64,000 bases of DNA, from assembly GCA_036345935.2 (NCBI GenBank), contig JADWOT020000003.1, forward strand, positions 21,842,509 through 21,906,508, in the 5' to 3' direction. Both the position numbers and the translations under genes were made by a program. The notes under the pieces are model-generated. The model made no database searches. It saw nothing but the letters and a program-made list of their open reading frames with translations, and was not told the origin of the DNA. Below, one piece after another: positions 1 to 11,500 of this stretch (its first letter is position 1; the number at the start of each line of letters is the position of its first letter). Source of the stretch: Taenia hydatigena. Lineage: Eukaryota > Platyhelminthes > Cestoda > Cyclophyllidea > Taeniidae.

Positions 1-26
1 GAACGCTTAGCTGCTGCGTGGTAAGT
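1..26 (+). other. Possible exon end with strong donor site
   Basis: The window opens with an open stretch followed by gtaagt at 21-26. In one frame it reads ERLAAA. It might be the missing first coding exon of the dynein gene, but that frame ends in phase 2 and the next exon needs phase 0, so another small exon would be required. It could equally belong to an upstream gene. Confidence 0.2.
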
Positions 27-70
27 CCCAGAGGGGAGGCCTGTTCTTAAGGGCTTTAAAGGCACCCACT

Positions 71-388
71 TTACGGGTGTCCGTTTTGAGTTGCGCAGCA
101 ATGGTGAGGTGTTGGAGCTAGGCACGCATCGCAGGTGCATAAGTAACAACCGCCCGAATCATTTACGGAATCTAGGGGTACAATTTCTTCCCACCTCTGC
201 AAGATGTTGATAGTGAGGAAAGTTTCCCAATTGCACTTGTCAAAGTAGTCACTGTTGCAATTAGCGACCCGTTCTAGTGAGACTCCAGATCGCATGACCA
301 ACTTTGAATAGGCGTTTATCCCCTCGAAATTGAGAGGAGAATTCACCCAACTACAGTCACCTTCATTTCTATCCCCTTTATTCGCAGT
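71..388 (-). CDS. Possible Cys-containing exon at the left edge, minus strand
   Basis: On the minus strand, an ag at plus positions 389-390 could be an acceptor. A 105-codon frame follows to TAA at 71-73. It includes Cys-bearing stretches (NCNSDYFDKCNWETF and GGCYLCTCDACLAP) and balanced composition that looks coding. There is no in-frame ATG near the start, so it would be a terminal exon. No domain was recognised, and a chance frame of this length is possible. Confidence 0.25.
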   Translation of the reverse strand, partial: TANKGDRNEGDCSWVNSPLNFEGINAYSKLVMRSGVSLERVANCNSDYFDKCNWETFLTINILQRWEEIVPLDSVNDSGGCYLCTCDACLAPTPHHCCATQNGHP

Positions 389-2849
389 CTATTTCACATG
401 GAGGAATGTCCTCAGAGGGATGGAGGGGGGCGGAAGGAGGGGAGCGAGGAATAAGCATGCAAAGGCGGCAGCATATGCCCTCCTGAGCTAGTGTGTAGCG
501 CGATCTGCTAATTCGAAAGTTTTACCGTGTTGCAAGAAACGAGATCTTGTGCGAGCTTCAAAGGACAGGAGCGCAATTTTCTTTCACTGGGTGGTTAGTA
601 CTGTCTGCTTATAAAGAAGTTGTTCTATAGAAAAGACATTTCATCCCCATCCAACATTCAGCGAGAAGGACGAAAGCAGCGAGCACTTCTGTCTATGCTT
701 CACAACGTGCGCATAAAGTGAGGACATTCTTATCAGTGTCTGATTTAGATGCGTGAAGAGGTCAGTAAGTAGATCGTTTGAAGGTAACTAGCAAAATGTT
801 CTTTTGTCTTCCTAATGCTGAAATACAGAGGCCATATGCTGCGATCCATTTGTCAGTCTTCATTAGCTCTGTAAAAAGTAGGAGGAACAATGTGGTATCC
901 TCTGGAGCTTACTACGGTGAATGTGATTTTTGAACTTCTTGCATGGCTACAGTCTTGGTTTTCGCCTTCTTGATTGATGCGGTTGAACGCAGCTTGTACC
1001 CTCCTCTACCTTGAATGGCAAAGTCGTTTGTTTATTAAGTTGTTAACACAGCAGAGAATCGCGATAACACACTACTATCCGTCGTAAAACATTGTGTCTT
1101 ATCTAATAGGAGGAAACCATCTTTGGCCAGTATAAACTGCTACTGTATGTCGCGTCTTCTCCAGATTCTATATGGTAAGCGCGACAGGAATGCACAAACA
1201 GAGACCTGTACCGATAACATACCTAACAACGTATACATTCCCATGAACCGCATTATGGAGTGCCTAATACCTTGACAATTATGTACGTATAAAGTAGAAT
1301 TTCAGGTTATTAATGTATTTTGAAATTCAAGGAAGATTTTCAGACTGTTCTGGGCAGTCAGTCTACAAATCGGGGGGTGGAATTCACGGGATAAAGGCTA
1401 CACTGTAACTGGACATCCTTAAAAGCCCTGTGTCCACAGCCAGGGTGAGACTGGGGTGTTGACTGGGCCCGAGTTTGTATTGGTGCAGCTAATCCCCGTC
1501 ATGGCAACGACGCAGCAACAGAAAACAGCCTTTCATGTGAATTTCTAATCACCAAGAGTACAGTGTATGTGCTAAGCATCTCTCACTTTACTGATAAGAG
1601 GTAAATAGGCCTCTTATTCATCATAGTTTAAGTGGCCTTTTATTTTGGTCTGCCATTAGACATTTCTGTATGTTTAATTAGGTATGCTTAATTAATGATC
1701 AAGTGATTTTTTTTCTTATTCGACAAAGGTGCTTTCATTTGTCCTTATATGGCCAATGGAATCCAAGGCAGCTAAGCCATTAAATCGTGAGTCCTTTGTT
1801 CAGCAAAAGCTTTTTTTTTCAAGAAGGAGTTTTTATTTTTTCCAATCTAAATTACAAGAAGTTACGTAATTTGATGTGACATCAAACGATCATTACCTCC
1901 CTCCATCGATCGGGCCCGTGGAGGTTTTAATCGATCCTGGATTATTGACCGGAAGAAATCGTTAATTATTTTGCGATTGACACAAAAAGTTGTTTTGCAT
2001 TAAAATTTCTTGCCTATACTCGAGTCTTTCGTGACTCTAAGCAAGTATTTTGTTTTATACCCATTTGACATTGAGCAAAGAAGGGTCTTCTGATGGCTCC
2101 AAAAGTCCCACCACCCCCTTTTAAAATAGCTTCAGGGAAGCGCAATTTTTTGCTAATTCTATGATCAAAGTCATAGTGCTGCAATCCCGAAAAAAATGGC
2201 GAACTGACGAGGTAGTGAATGCAAATATGGGTGAGCATGGTGGCCTAATGGACGCAATGGCATGTGACTGACAAACTCACTTCCCCATTTAGCATACACG
2301 ATTTGGGTTCACTGGTTAATGACCGTTGTCTCGAGGCATATAAATGTCCTCAAAAGAACTCAACACCAACTTTTATTTGTCGTTAAAATTCATCCATTTA
2401 CTTCTGCAGATAATTCGGTGGTGAGCCCTAATGGGGTAAGTGTGTGAATCCATTTTTGGGTAGCACGCATGTGCACATCCTTTAAGCATTTCGTCCTTTT
2501 TGATGTGACATTCAAACTCAGGAGATAGATAGAACAGATAAGCTTAGGTGACATTTTTCAAGGCAATGACCTTCGACCACTAGTTAACTCCACTCTGTGG
2601 AATCTTCAACGACTCTTTTTGGGCATTCGCCATGTAGATTTGGAAGCGTTCATTCACCAGCTCGGAGATTGTGCGAGAGAAGCAGCGACAACTACTGATA
2701 CTACGTGAAACTAACTTTCAAATGGTCAGATTTGACTGCCTCTTCTGCTTACTAAGTTTATAATGCCTTCTCTGATTAAAAAGTTGCTGTGGCATGATTT
2801 GCCAGTGCTCAGCCGGACACTATGACCCCTTCTCTTATGTCCATTTTAG
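389..2849. other. No supported gene; probable dynein 5' region or first introns
   Basis: I found no frame with convincing protein character on either strand. The first coding exon of the dynein heavy chain should lie here or left of the window. The 74-codon minus-strand frame at 2014-2238 runs through a Gly-coding simple stretch and looks like chance. Confidence 0.5.
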
Positions 2850-5800
2850 GTCGATGAGCGACACCGCTACATTTTTAACCTGGTAATTTCTTTCTTGAAT
2901 TTCATGTGCAAATTGCCCCTTGTCTTTTAAATCACGCCAACTTGGAGGCCCCTTCCTATGCAAGTAAGGGGATATTTTGACGACAGAAGGATATTTCCCT
3001 AGCAGCAATTGCGTTGTCTAACCTATTCGTCGGAGGAACAATTAATAATGCTGCTTTCTACAGATCACCGTCCATTTACTATGTCCTGACAGCAATTGCT
3101 TTCCTTAAAGACAAAAAATATGGTTTATGGTGCATTTTGTGTTCCGAAATAGCCAAAACATATTTTGTGCGCTCTTTTCAGATATCTAAAGCTTCTCAGC
3201 ATCCAATGAGCAAAGTTGAGGATGATATTCTCATCGATACCAAGGTCTGTCGACAAAAACAAAGCATGCTTAAAGGCACATCTAAGATACCTAAGCATTA
3301 AATAACTTTTCAACGTACTTGTGCTTTAGTGGTCGTTATTTGACAAATTCTTCAAATCACCTGGGAAAATCCCTTGCCTCAGTATCTACTTTCAAGAGGT
3401 GAATGCTTTGTTGACTTATCCATTATCCATTTTCAAAAAGTTTATTTGAAAATATACCAGGATAACAGTAATGGTACAATTCTGTAGCAAAGCCTCACCC
3501 TTGGCACTAAAGGATGCTATTTAAGTGCATATCAGCGTTTGTCAAGGAGGAGTTTAAAAATTCATGTTACTCAGCATTTTATTCCAATAGATCACGCAAA
3601 CAATAAGTATGATAAAATGCGATTTGTTTTTTTAGCATCAGCCTGCCCCAGGCGAAAAGACTTCTGAACCACAATTCTTCATTGCAAACGACACCACCGA
3701 GGTAAGCTGGGCACTTGTCCACCCGCTCACAACTTTCCATTTTCGCGGTTTTAGCAGCTGAGCGGCAGCGCCTTCTTCTTTCTGCGGGCGTCGGACCGTG
3801 ATATTACCCCAGCGAATGTCGCGGATGAAGTGATTTTTCACTTTCATGATGCACAGAAAGGCGACTTCATTGAAACAGCGCAGCACCTTCTTCAATATGT
3901 CTACATGCCCGCCTTTCAGAGCAGTCAGGTATATCCATCTGTCTACTTGCTTGTGCCTTGCAGCGACAAAATCAAGGCATTTACCAGCGGGAATATAGTA
4001 AATTTTTACAATAAATTGCTGTTTTTGACTATTATTATTATGGTGCTGATGATGGAGGGAGATAAATGGTAATACGACCAAAGGGAACGAAGCTAAAAGG
4101 CATTTTATTACCAACGCGGAGGCGGGCTGGCAGCCTATTCCATACAGCTTCACAAGAAGGCACCCGATTTTGCACTCAGGCTCCTCTTCCTGCGTTAGAC
4201 ATTCATCATTACATTGCTTATAGTAGACGAAAGTTTTGACGTAACAAAGGACATTTGAAAACAAATTTTAGAATTGGGGGTGCTTGGAAAGGTATCCCGA
4301 ACAGAAGACGCAACTTTTAAATGAATTTATGGACATAACATGGCGATATCTTCGAGTACTAAAGCAAATTCAAGAGGACTCTGGTCTTCATTTTCTCTCC
4401 GTACCTTCGAAGGAGGATGAGACCCTCATTGCCTCACTTAAGGAAGACACAGATTTCAAAGGTATTTAATAATTATTTTAAGTAATTTCCTGTTTTATCG
4501 TTCGATCCTGTATCATCTTGATTTGGCGTTGAAGATGTTATGAAGCATTCAAGATCCAAAGGGGGTCATCACCTCGAAGGGTGTGAACATAATTGCCGTA
4601 CTGACTACCATTCTCGCCTACTTCCATCTTTTTAATGACCTTGACCTTGCTGGAAGCATTAGCCCATTGGGCGAAAACGCATTCCGAGACACTTTAAAAG
4701 GTCGCACACGCTTATGCAAATTATGCAGGGACTTGTATACATTCCTAACAGAAGTACATCAAAGAGCGAAAATCAGCATCCCAAAGCGGATTTCTATAGC
4801 TAAATATGCTAAGTAGCAGATGGTTCAAAATTTTGCGAGATTTTTTATACAACTCTCTGCAGTGGCATAATGTTGTCTGAAAGGACGTGTTAGGTGATTT
4901 AGGGATGCTTAAATCTCACAAAATGTAAATGCGTCAACTTGTTGGCACGATACTCCTTGTTGTGCCCTCTACCTCTGGTCATTCAGCATTGGTTGAACCT
5001 GATGGATATGACTTGAGCTTGTCCACTTTACCAACCCAGTTGTATTCGATTCCAACGGTGCAGAGACGGCTGATTCAGCACTTGGGCGGGTGCAGTGTGC
5101 AGTAGCAGTGCATATCACTTGGAAGTGGGTCACTCAAAGTTAGCTGCATCGCCTTTTAACAAAACCACCTCCTCTTCAAAAATGACGAGTAATATATCGG
5201 TGTTGATGTTAGGTACGCGGAGGTGAGATTTTGAATGCCAATTTGCGGGCATGCGAATGCTGAAGGTACACGGCAAACAGATAGTGTTTGTCCTCACTCT
5301 GAATCCGTTAACATTTGCTTAGGACCGCATATCAGAATCACTACGGTGAGCTGCTAAGACGACGAAAATAATACACTTCGGATACTGCTTTCACATTTGA
5401 TGGAAAGAGTAACTTTTGCACGCATAAAATGCATCCAATATGATACATTGTTTGACACAAAATCTTTCAATTAAATGCTGTGTTGAAGCAAGTTCTTTGT
5501 TGTATGAACGTCCTAGGTCTTAACAAGGACAGGCTGCGAAGGCTGGACGCTGTGCTCTCCACATGGAACAAGCAGGTGCAATTGGTAGTGAATGAGTTGA
5601 ATCTCATCATCAAGGAGACAGATGATGCTGGACCCTCGGATGAACTGGCCTACTGGCGCTCTCGATGGGATACTCTTAATAGGTAGAGTCCATTTCGTTC
5701 CCTTCAACTCGATCAACGATTAATACGGAATAAATTTTTGCAATCTCATTTGAGCACTAAAAGGGGATAGAGTGATAGCTGTTTGAAGCGATGGATTGCA

Positions 5801-8584
5801 TTCGGACGGAGTCGATAGTTATTTTCCGCCGCGCCTGAGGATGTGTGTCAGACTGCCGAATTGGGAGCGGTTTTAATCTCGTCTTCCGACGCCACCTAAC
5901 CTTCGTCTCAGCGCTAATCAGAACACCTGAACCGAACGCAAAAGAATGCTTGAGGATTATAAAGGAAAGTGAAGAACTTTTGAGGATTGAAGAAAGAACT
6001 CTTTTTTTTCGGGTTACAGACAGCTTCAACAGTTGGAGGAGACTTACTTTAAGCCACATTGCATCATTTTACCGTAGAACTCCGAGTCAGCCCTGGCGAC
6101 GCGGTTGGGAGGAAGGAAATATGTGGATGATGTCATGCCGCCAATTGAAAAGTCAAATCCGCAAAGAATGAGAAATTCGCGTAGTTTAGTAGATATTCGT
6201 TCCGAAATTCGAAATCACCTCCTTATAGGTCCAAGCTCTAGTGTCTAGGGAATGATGTCTATCTGGAAGAAACTTAGAAGCAAATGAGACCACCTGTTGA
6301 CGTTCCTAAAGGCAAATAAAGTGCCACACCGAGTTGCGCTTTTGTTGGCTAGCATTTATGTGCAATTTCAGACTCATGGAACGCATGTCAAGTCAGGAGG
6401 CATCCATCGTCACGAAAGCTCTTGCAGGAGTCAAATTGGCGTCATTTGACTTGTGGAATGATCTGGTGAGGAGATACACTAAGCTTTATTTTCCCATCGC
6501 ATAACATTTTAAAAAAATTCCAATAAAATGTTGTTAAAACAAATTTGAGTGAATTTGATTTTTCCCGTTTTCATCTTTGAAATTCAACAAATATTTACGA
6601 ATAGAGGCAATAATTACAGAGCATACATGAAACAGATACACTTAGAAAACGTTGGGAGTATTTCAGTGGGGGATAATTTACCACTGAATTTTCATCGGCA
6701 TTGCGTAACGAAAAATTGTTTACCTTATAGGCCATTCAGATCTCCAAGTATACAATAGAAGCAAAAAGTAACGTTCAGTTTCTGACCAGTTTTGAGAAGT
6801 ATTTTGGATCAGTGTTCCACGACAGCCCGGTAGGTTAATGTCGCCTACACAAATAATACCATTTGGTCAGAAAAAGCTCAAAGAAGAGGTTCCAGCCTTG
6901 GTGGACTCCATCAAAGTGATCTTCGAGGTGTCGGAGTATTTTAACACCAACGAGAGAATAACGTCGCTCTTCGTAAAAGTGACCAACAAGCTAGTCAGTG
7001 CGAGTCGCCAATTTTTGTACGCCGGTGTGGACAAAATATGGGACCACCCAAGGTTCGAATTACCTTCCATGCCTCGCGATCGCCCAGACATTTTTTGCCC
7101 ATGATGCTAGATCTGTAGCGATAAATGCTTGAACTGGGATAATCAAAGCTGGATGAGGGCAAAACGTGGCTCTAAGGGTTGCCATTCATGTTAACCAATG
7201 TGCGACAGCAAACTCAATCCACGAAAAACACACTTTTTTCCTGAGCCGAGCACAAAACTACTTTGTTTAGCTCTCCGTCAAGTACGATCTTTGCATTTTA
7301 GCAAAGTACTCCATAAAAGGATTAATGAGTGCCTCGAATTATACCTCGTGTACCGCCAAAATTTCCATGCAGTAAAGACGACGTTGGCAGCAAATCCGGA
7401 TGGAAGACAGCTGGTTTGCAGGTGCGAACTGTTTTTTTTTTTGAGTTTGTTCAACTTACTCTCTTGTGTTCTTGTTCAGCGAGAATAAGATTTTTGGAAA
7501 ATTTGATGCCTTTTGTCGTCGACTCTCGGAAATTGGCGATGTACTGATTCTAGTGGAGAACCTGAGACCGATTCTGACCCTTCATGCCGATGACACGACG
7601 GATGTGATTGGCGCATACCAGGGTATGCTCGATTCCATCCACCAATGGACCGGAGATCCGACTGATCCCAGAAATAAACAGGTAAATTATTCGCCTTTTT
7701 ATTATAATAAATCATTTTTTGCTTAACAAAACAGAATTAGATGCGAAATTGTTATTATTGCTAAGTCTTTTCAATTTGATTCGAAGCTAACCCAGCATAA
7801 TGCTTCCGTGAGTGTAAAAAAGATCTTGAGACTGAACCTAATGTAAAGTAAATAACTAGAAGTTAGTGAAGAATTGCCTAAAATCTTATTTAATGAACTC
7901 TTTTAATAATTCTTCTCTGCAGAAAATTTAGGCTTCAGCATATTGAACCTTAAAGGAAGATGTCCGCAACGAAACTACATTCTGGGGACTAATAAAAATA
8001 CTTTTCAAGGACGGTTTTTAAAACAGTTTTCAATAAATTAGTAACGAATCGTGCAGCTGATCTTTCCTCCCATACCCCAAAAAATTAGTTTCGGTAATAG
8101 GCTTCGTGACAAAGAGTTTGTAATTACCCTTTGGCAGTTTACAAAGGACTTGGAGTCTTTCCAGGCTGGGCGAAAGTCCCTTCTCAACCAAATTAACGCT
8201 TTGTTGGACAAGTGGCTTTCTCGACGCCTTTCAGTAAGCCCTCATCCATTCTAACTTTCATCCTTTCTTCACCACCCTTCATTTTCCTAACTTTCTTACC
8301 CTCCTACCTTCAAGTCGTGCCGCCTCCTTCACTTTCTCTCCCTATGGGAGACGCGGATCACCGACCCGGATCTGGATTTTGTTCCTCGCTACTTACAAAT
8401 CCTGTGTGTCTATGGTGACGAATTGGACCACGTGCGAGATGTCTACGAAGCGGAGAAACGGACGCCGCCATTGGAGCGGGGCATGACCCCAACAGCTGGA
8501 CGAATTAGATGGGCCAGGGCTCTGCTCCACAGAATACGTCAACCCCTCGACACAATTCACAGTCGCTGTCCGAGTGCACTGGAG
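2850..8584 (+). CDS. DNAH5/8: Dynein exons 1-14: N-terminal tail, first half (DHC_N1 region)
   Basis: Exons: 2850-2882, 3182-3244, 3330-3398, 3636-3701, 3755-3928, 4272-4461, 5517-5682, 6372-6465, 6731-6829, 6871-7052, 7302-7421, 7480-7681, 8138-8233 and 8315-8584. This is the stem that binds the partner heavy chain and the intermediate chains and anchors the arm on the doublet. The first exon is only 33 nt ([11 protein letters not shown]) and aligns with the family's DARHNYLF segment. The second and third exons ([15 protein letters not shown]) continue that alignment. The [18 protein letters not shown] stretch in the 6871 exon and [15 protein letters not shown] in the 8315 exon are clear family landmarks. 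Exons 1-4 rest on short matches plus phase agreement and are less certain than the rest. The acceptors of the exons at 3755 (or 3758) and 8138 could shift by a few codons. Confidence 0.85.
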
Positions 8585-11500
8585 GTAAGAGAACCAATGT
8601 CTTGGGTTCGAGTGTACACTGTCCAAGTAAAGAATGCAACTTGCTCGACATTTGTCTCAATCATGCAAAACAGAAATGAGCTTTGGAACATGCCTGAAGG
8701 CTAGCACCTTATCAATATGTAAAGGTATTATTACGGTAGGCCAGAATGACAGTGTTAATTGTCATACCATCGAATGCGCACTTGACGACGTTGAAAAGAA
8801 CACATCAGAGCCTAGAGACAAATAATGTAACAAAAAACTGGCTACAAACAGGGTGACAGCTGAATGGAATGCGATGAAAAGGCCTAGGAATTATTGCGTT
8901 GCATCGTCTCATCCCGTCTTGCAACCGAGCATGCTTTAAATGCAAATAAAGGGGCAGCCACTCTCTCATCATGGACTGCAGATGCAGGAATAGTGTTCCT
9001 GTTTCGGGGGTAGGAAGCATTCTACAAATCCTCCAAAACAGGTTCAACAGCTTACCCTCCTGTTTAGTCTGCAGTAAAGCCACACTCATTCACGAGTCAG
9101 AATCTTGATAATGTCCGTGTTTATTCATCTAAACAACCCAAAAAGTGTGTGCGTGGTGAACTACCAACACAATCGTTCGTCACGTTTGGCCTTCTTGCTA
9201 AAGACTGGTCAATCGGATCTGCGCTCTGTCTACGCCAGCCAAAACAGGCAGGCAAAGCCAGTCAGTGGGGCGAGGCGAGGGTGAAACCGCACCTTACGTC
9301 AAACGCCACAGAGCTGACCCGTGCAGAGATTTCACCCCAATAAGGGTAAAAAAGGCTTTACACCATCCTGATCCACACAGTTCTTCGAGTGATTGCTGCC
9401 GCATTTTCTGGCGTTCAACTAACTCAGGATCATATGTAAAGCAGAAAAAGCATTTCCGGGTAAAAGTGGGACTAAAGCAAAGGGGAATAGGCTTCAAGAG
9501 AATAAGAAACTCCTTTTATTAAAGGATTTTGATAGTTGTGAGAATGTTTGATAATTTGGCGTACTACCTAGTAATGTTAAATACCGTGGGCAGACACCGT
9601 TGGCCAATAACTGCTCAAAGAAAAATCATTCAAAAGTATTGCCAAAGTGATTTTATTTAATTAGCAGACAAAAGTAAGGATGACTTTTCGCAGGTTTTGA
9701 TAGGTACCTATGCTATCAGAAAATGGGTTTTCATTTTACCTCTAACTAGTGGTTTAGTTGACCTCCTTATCCTTAAGACTAGCTACACAATGTCATTTTT
9801 TACCTTGAGGAACTCCAACGATGGATTTTATTTTCAGTTGGGAGAAAAGTTGAAGTAAAAGGCGCAAAACTAGTTTTATTGCTTGTAGACATCGGAAGGT
9901 CAGAAGCAAGTTAAACGATTTAACCAACTTGCAACCGTTCTGGTGAAATACGAGGCAGTAAACTACCGCAAGTGGTGCGACGGCCTTGAGGATGCCTCAT
10001 GCAAACTCCTCGAATCTCCTCTCTTAATTTGTGATCCCGAGAACGGCCAGTTAACTGTGAACTCCATATCCACCTCCTTGACCATCATCCGAGAATCCCA
10101 GGTCCTCCACAAACTCGGTCTCAAGGTGCCTAAGGTCGCCATGGATCTTCTACTGCAGGAGAAGCAGCTCAAGAATCATAACGATCTGTAAGTTTGCCTA
10201 AGCAAAAGGAACCATTATTCTCTTTACCTATGTTGCTTGATTATACTGTTTTTGCAGACTGAATGAGCAACTTTTGCGGTTCGAAAAGCTGCAGCTTTGC
10301 ATTGCTCAGCCCATGGTAGCACTATTTCAACCGTTTTTAAACGCAGTCGTGAAAAGTCTCTACCCTGGGGTGGTGGATATCACATGGAATTCGCTGCAAA
10401 TCGAGAACTGTGAGTCTGAGTCCTCTATTAATACACACTAAGATCTAACGAGTGTTCTGCCATGACTTGAGTGCTCATTTAAAACGTCTGCCTGTTGAAA
10501 AAATATCAAATAAGGACTTTTGTCTGTGGCAGTTACTCGACAATGGTTTATTGTTAACAGTATATCTAGCATATTGACTTCAAGGTAGATGCAAATCTTT
10601 GAATCTGCAGTTATCAAGAAGGTGGAGTTGGCCTTAGACAAATTTGAGTTTGTCGTAAAACAAGCCAAGGATTTATTGGATTGTCGAATCAACCTTCTTC
10701 TGGCCGAGATATCAGCAACAATGCCCTTGGATTTGAGTAATTGCAGAGTCCTTTCGGTGGATGCCTTTTTACAAAATCTCACCTCAATTTTGCCCTCAAC
10801 CACCGTTGAGCTAAATATGTACGTTGCCCTTTAATTAATAATTAATAGCGCTCTGGGTCATTCCCAAAGAAATAGTAAGAAAGCCTAAAAATGTTTTCAA
10901 AGCTCCGCAAAGCTAGAAGTACGAGTGATACAAGCGCTTTCAACACTTTTCTTCTCCATACTTAGGAAGAGTAAACTCGTGGAGAGCGCAGTGAACGATC
11001 TTGTGAACACATTGATGAACAATCTCGATGAAGAGCATGCAAAAGTCCTTTCAAAAGAAACCCATTTTAGTTGTTCAAATCCTACAAAGAAGGGCAATCA
11101 ATGCACCCATTGTCTCAACTGCCTCTTTTTCGAGCTGCTTAGTCAATTCAGCCAACGAAATATTGAGGCAGTAGTTGCATGTAGGTGCTCCATCTTGCAA
11201 AATTAGTTTGGCCCACTAAGATTTTTCAGCGCTTAAGTTAAAAACGTAAATAAAACGTGTAGAAGCTTGTTTTTACTGTGCCATTCTTGTTAAATAGTGC
11301 GTTTTGTTTTATCTCATTACTCAGTATCCCCATATGCCATTGTTTGGTGATTTGTTTCTACTTATGTGTTATAAGTAACATAATGGTACGACAGGTTTGC
11401 TAGGAATCTTGGAGGAATTGAGATCACGCCTGCAGGTGGACGTCTCAAAGCCAAATTCCATTTCCTCCGGATCGAAGACACCAGTGGGAAACGAGGCCTT

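Noticed and set aside
3014..3301. 95-codon plus frame containing LFVGG, similar to the dynein N-terminal LFAVGG
   Set aside because: Exons at 3182-3244 and 3330-3398 match the family better, in order and in phase, and overlap this frame; the LFVGG match is probably chance.
3638..4264. 208-codon minus-strand open frame
   Set aside because: It is the antisense shadow of dynein exons 4-5 and their introns, with no domain.
4546..4816. Possible additional dynein exon around 4583-4816
   Set aside because: The exon ending 4461 (phase 1) joins directly to 5517 (phase 1) with unbroken family alignment.
5845..6171. 108-codon plus frame in the dynein intron 5683-6371
   Set aside because: Exons 7 and 8 join in phase across it with continuous homology; including it would add an insert absent from the family.
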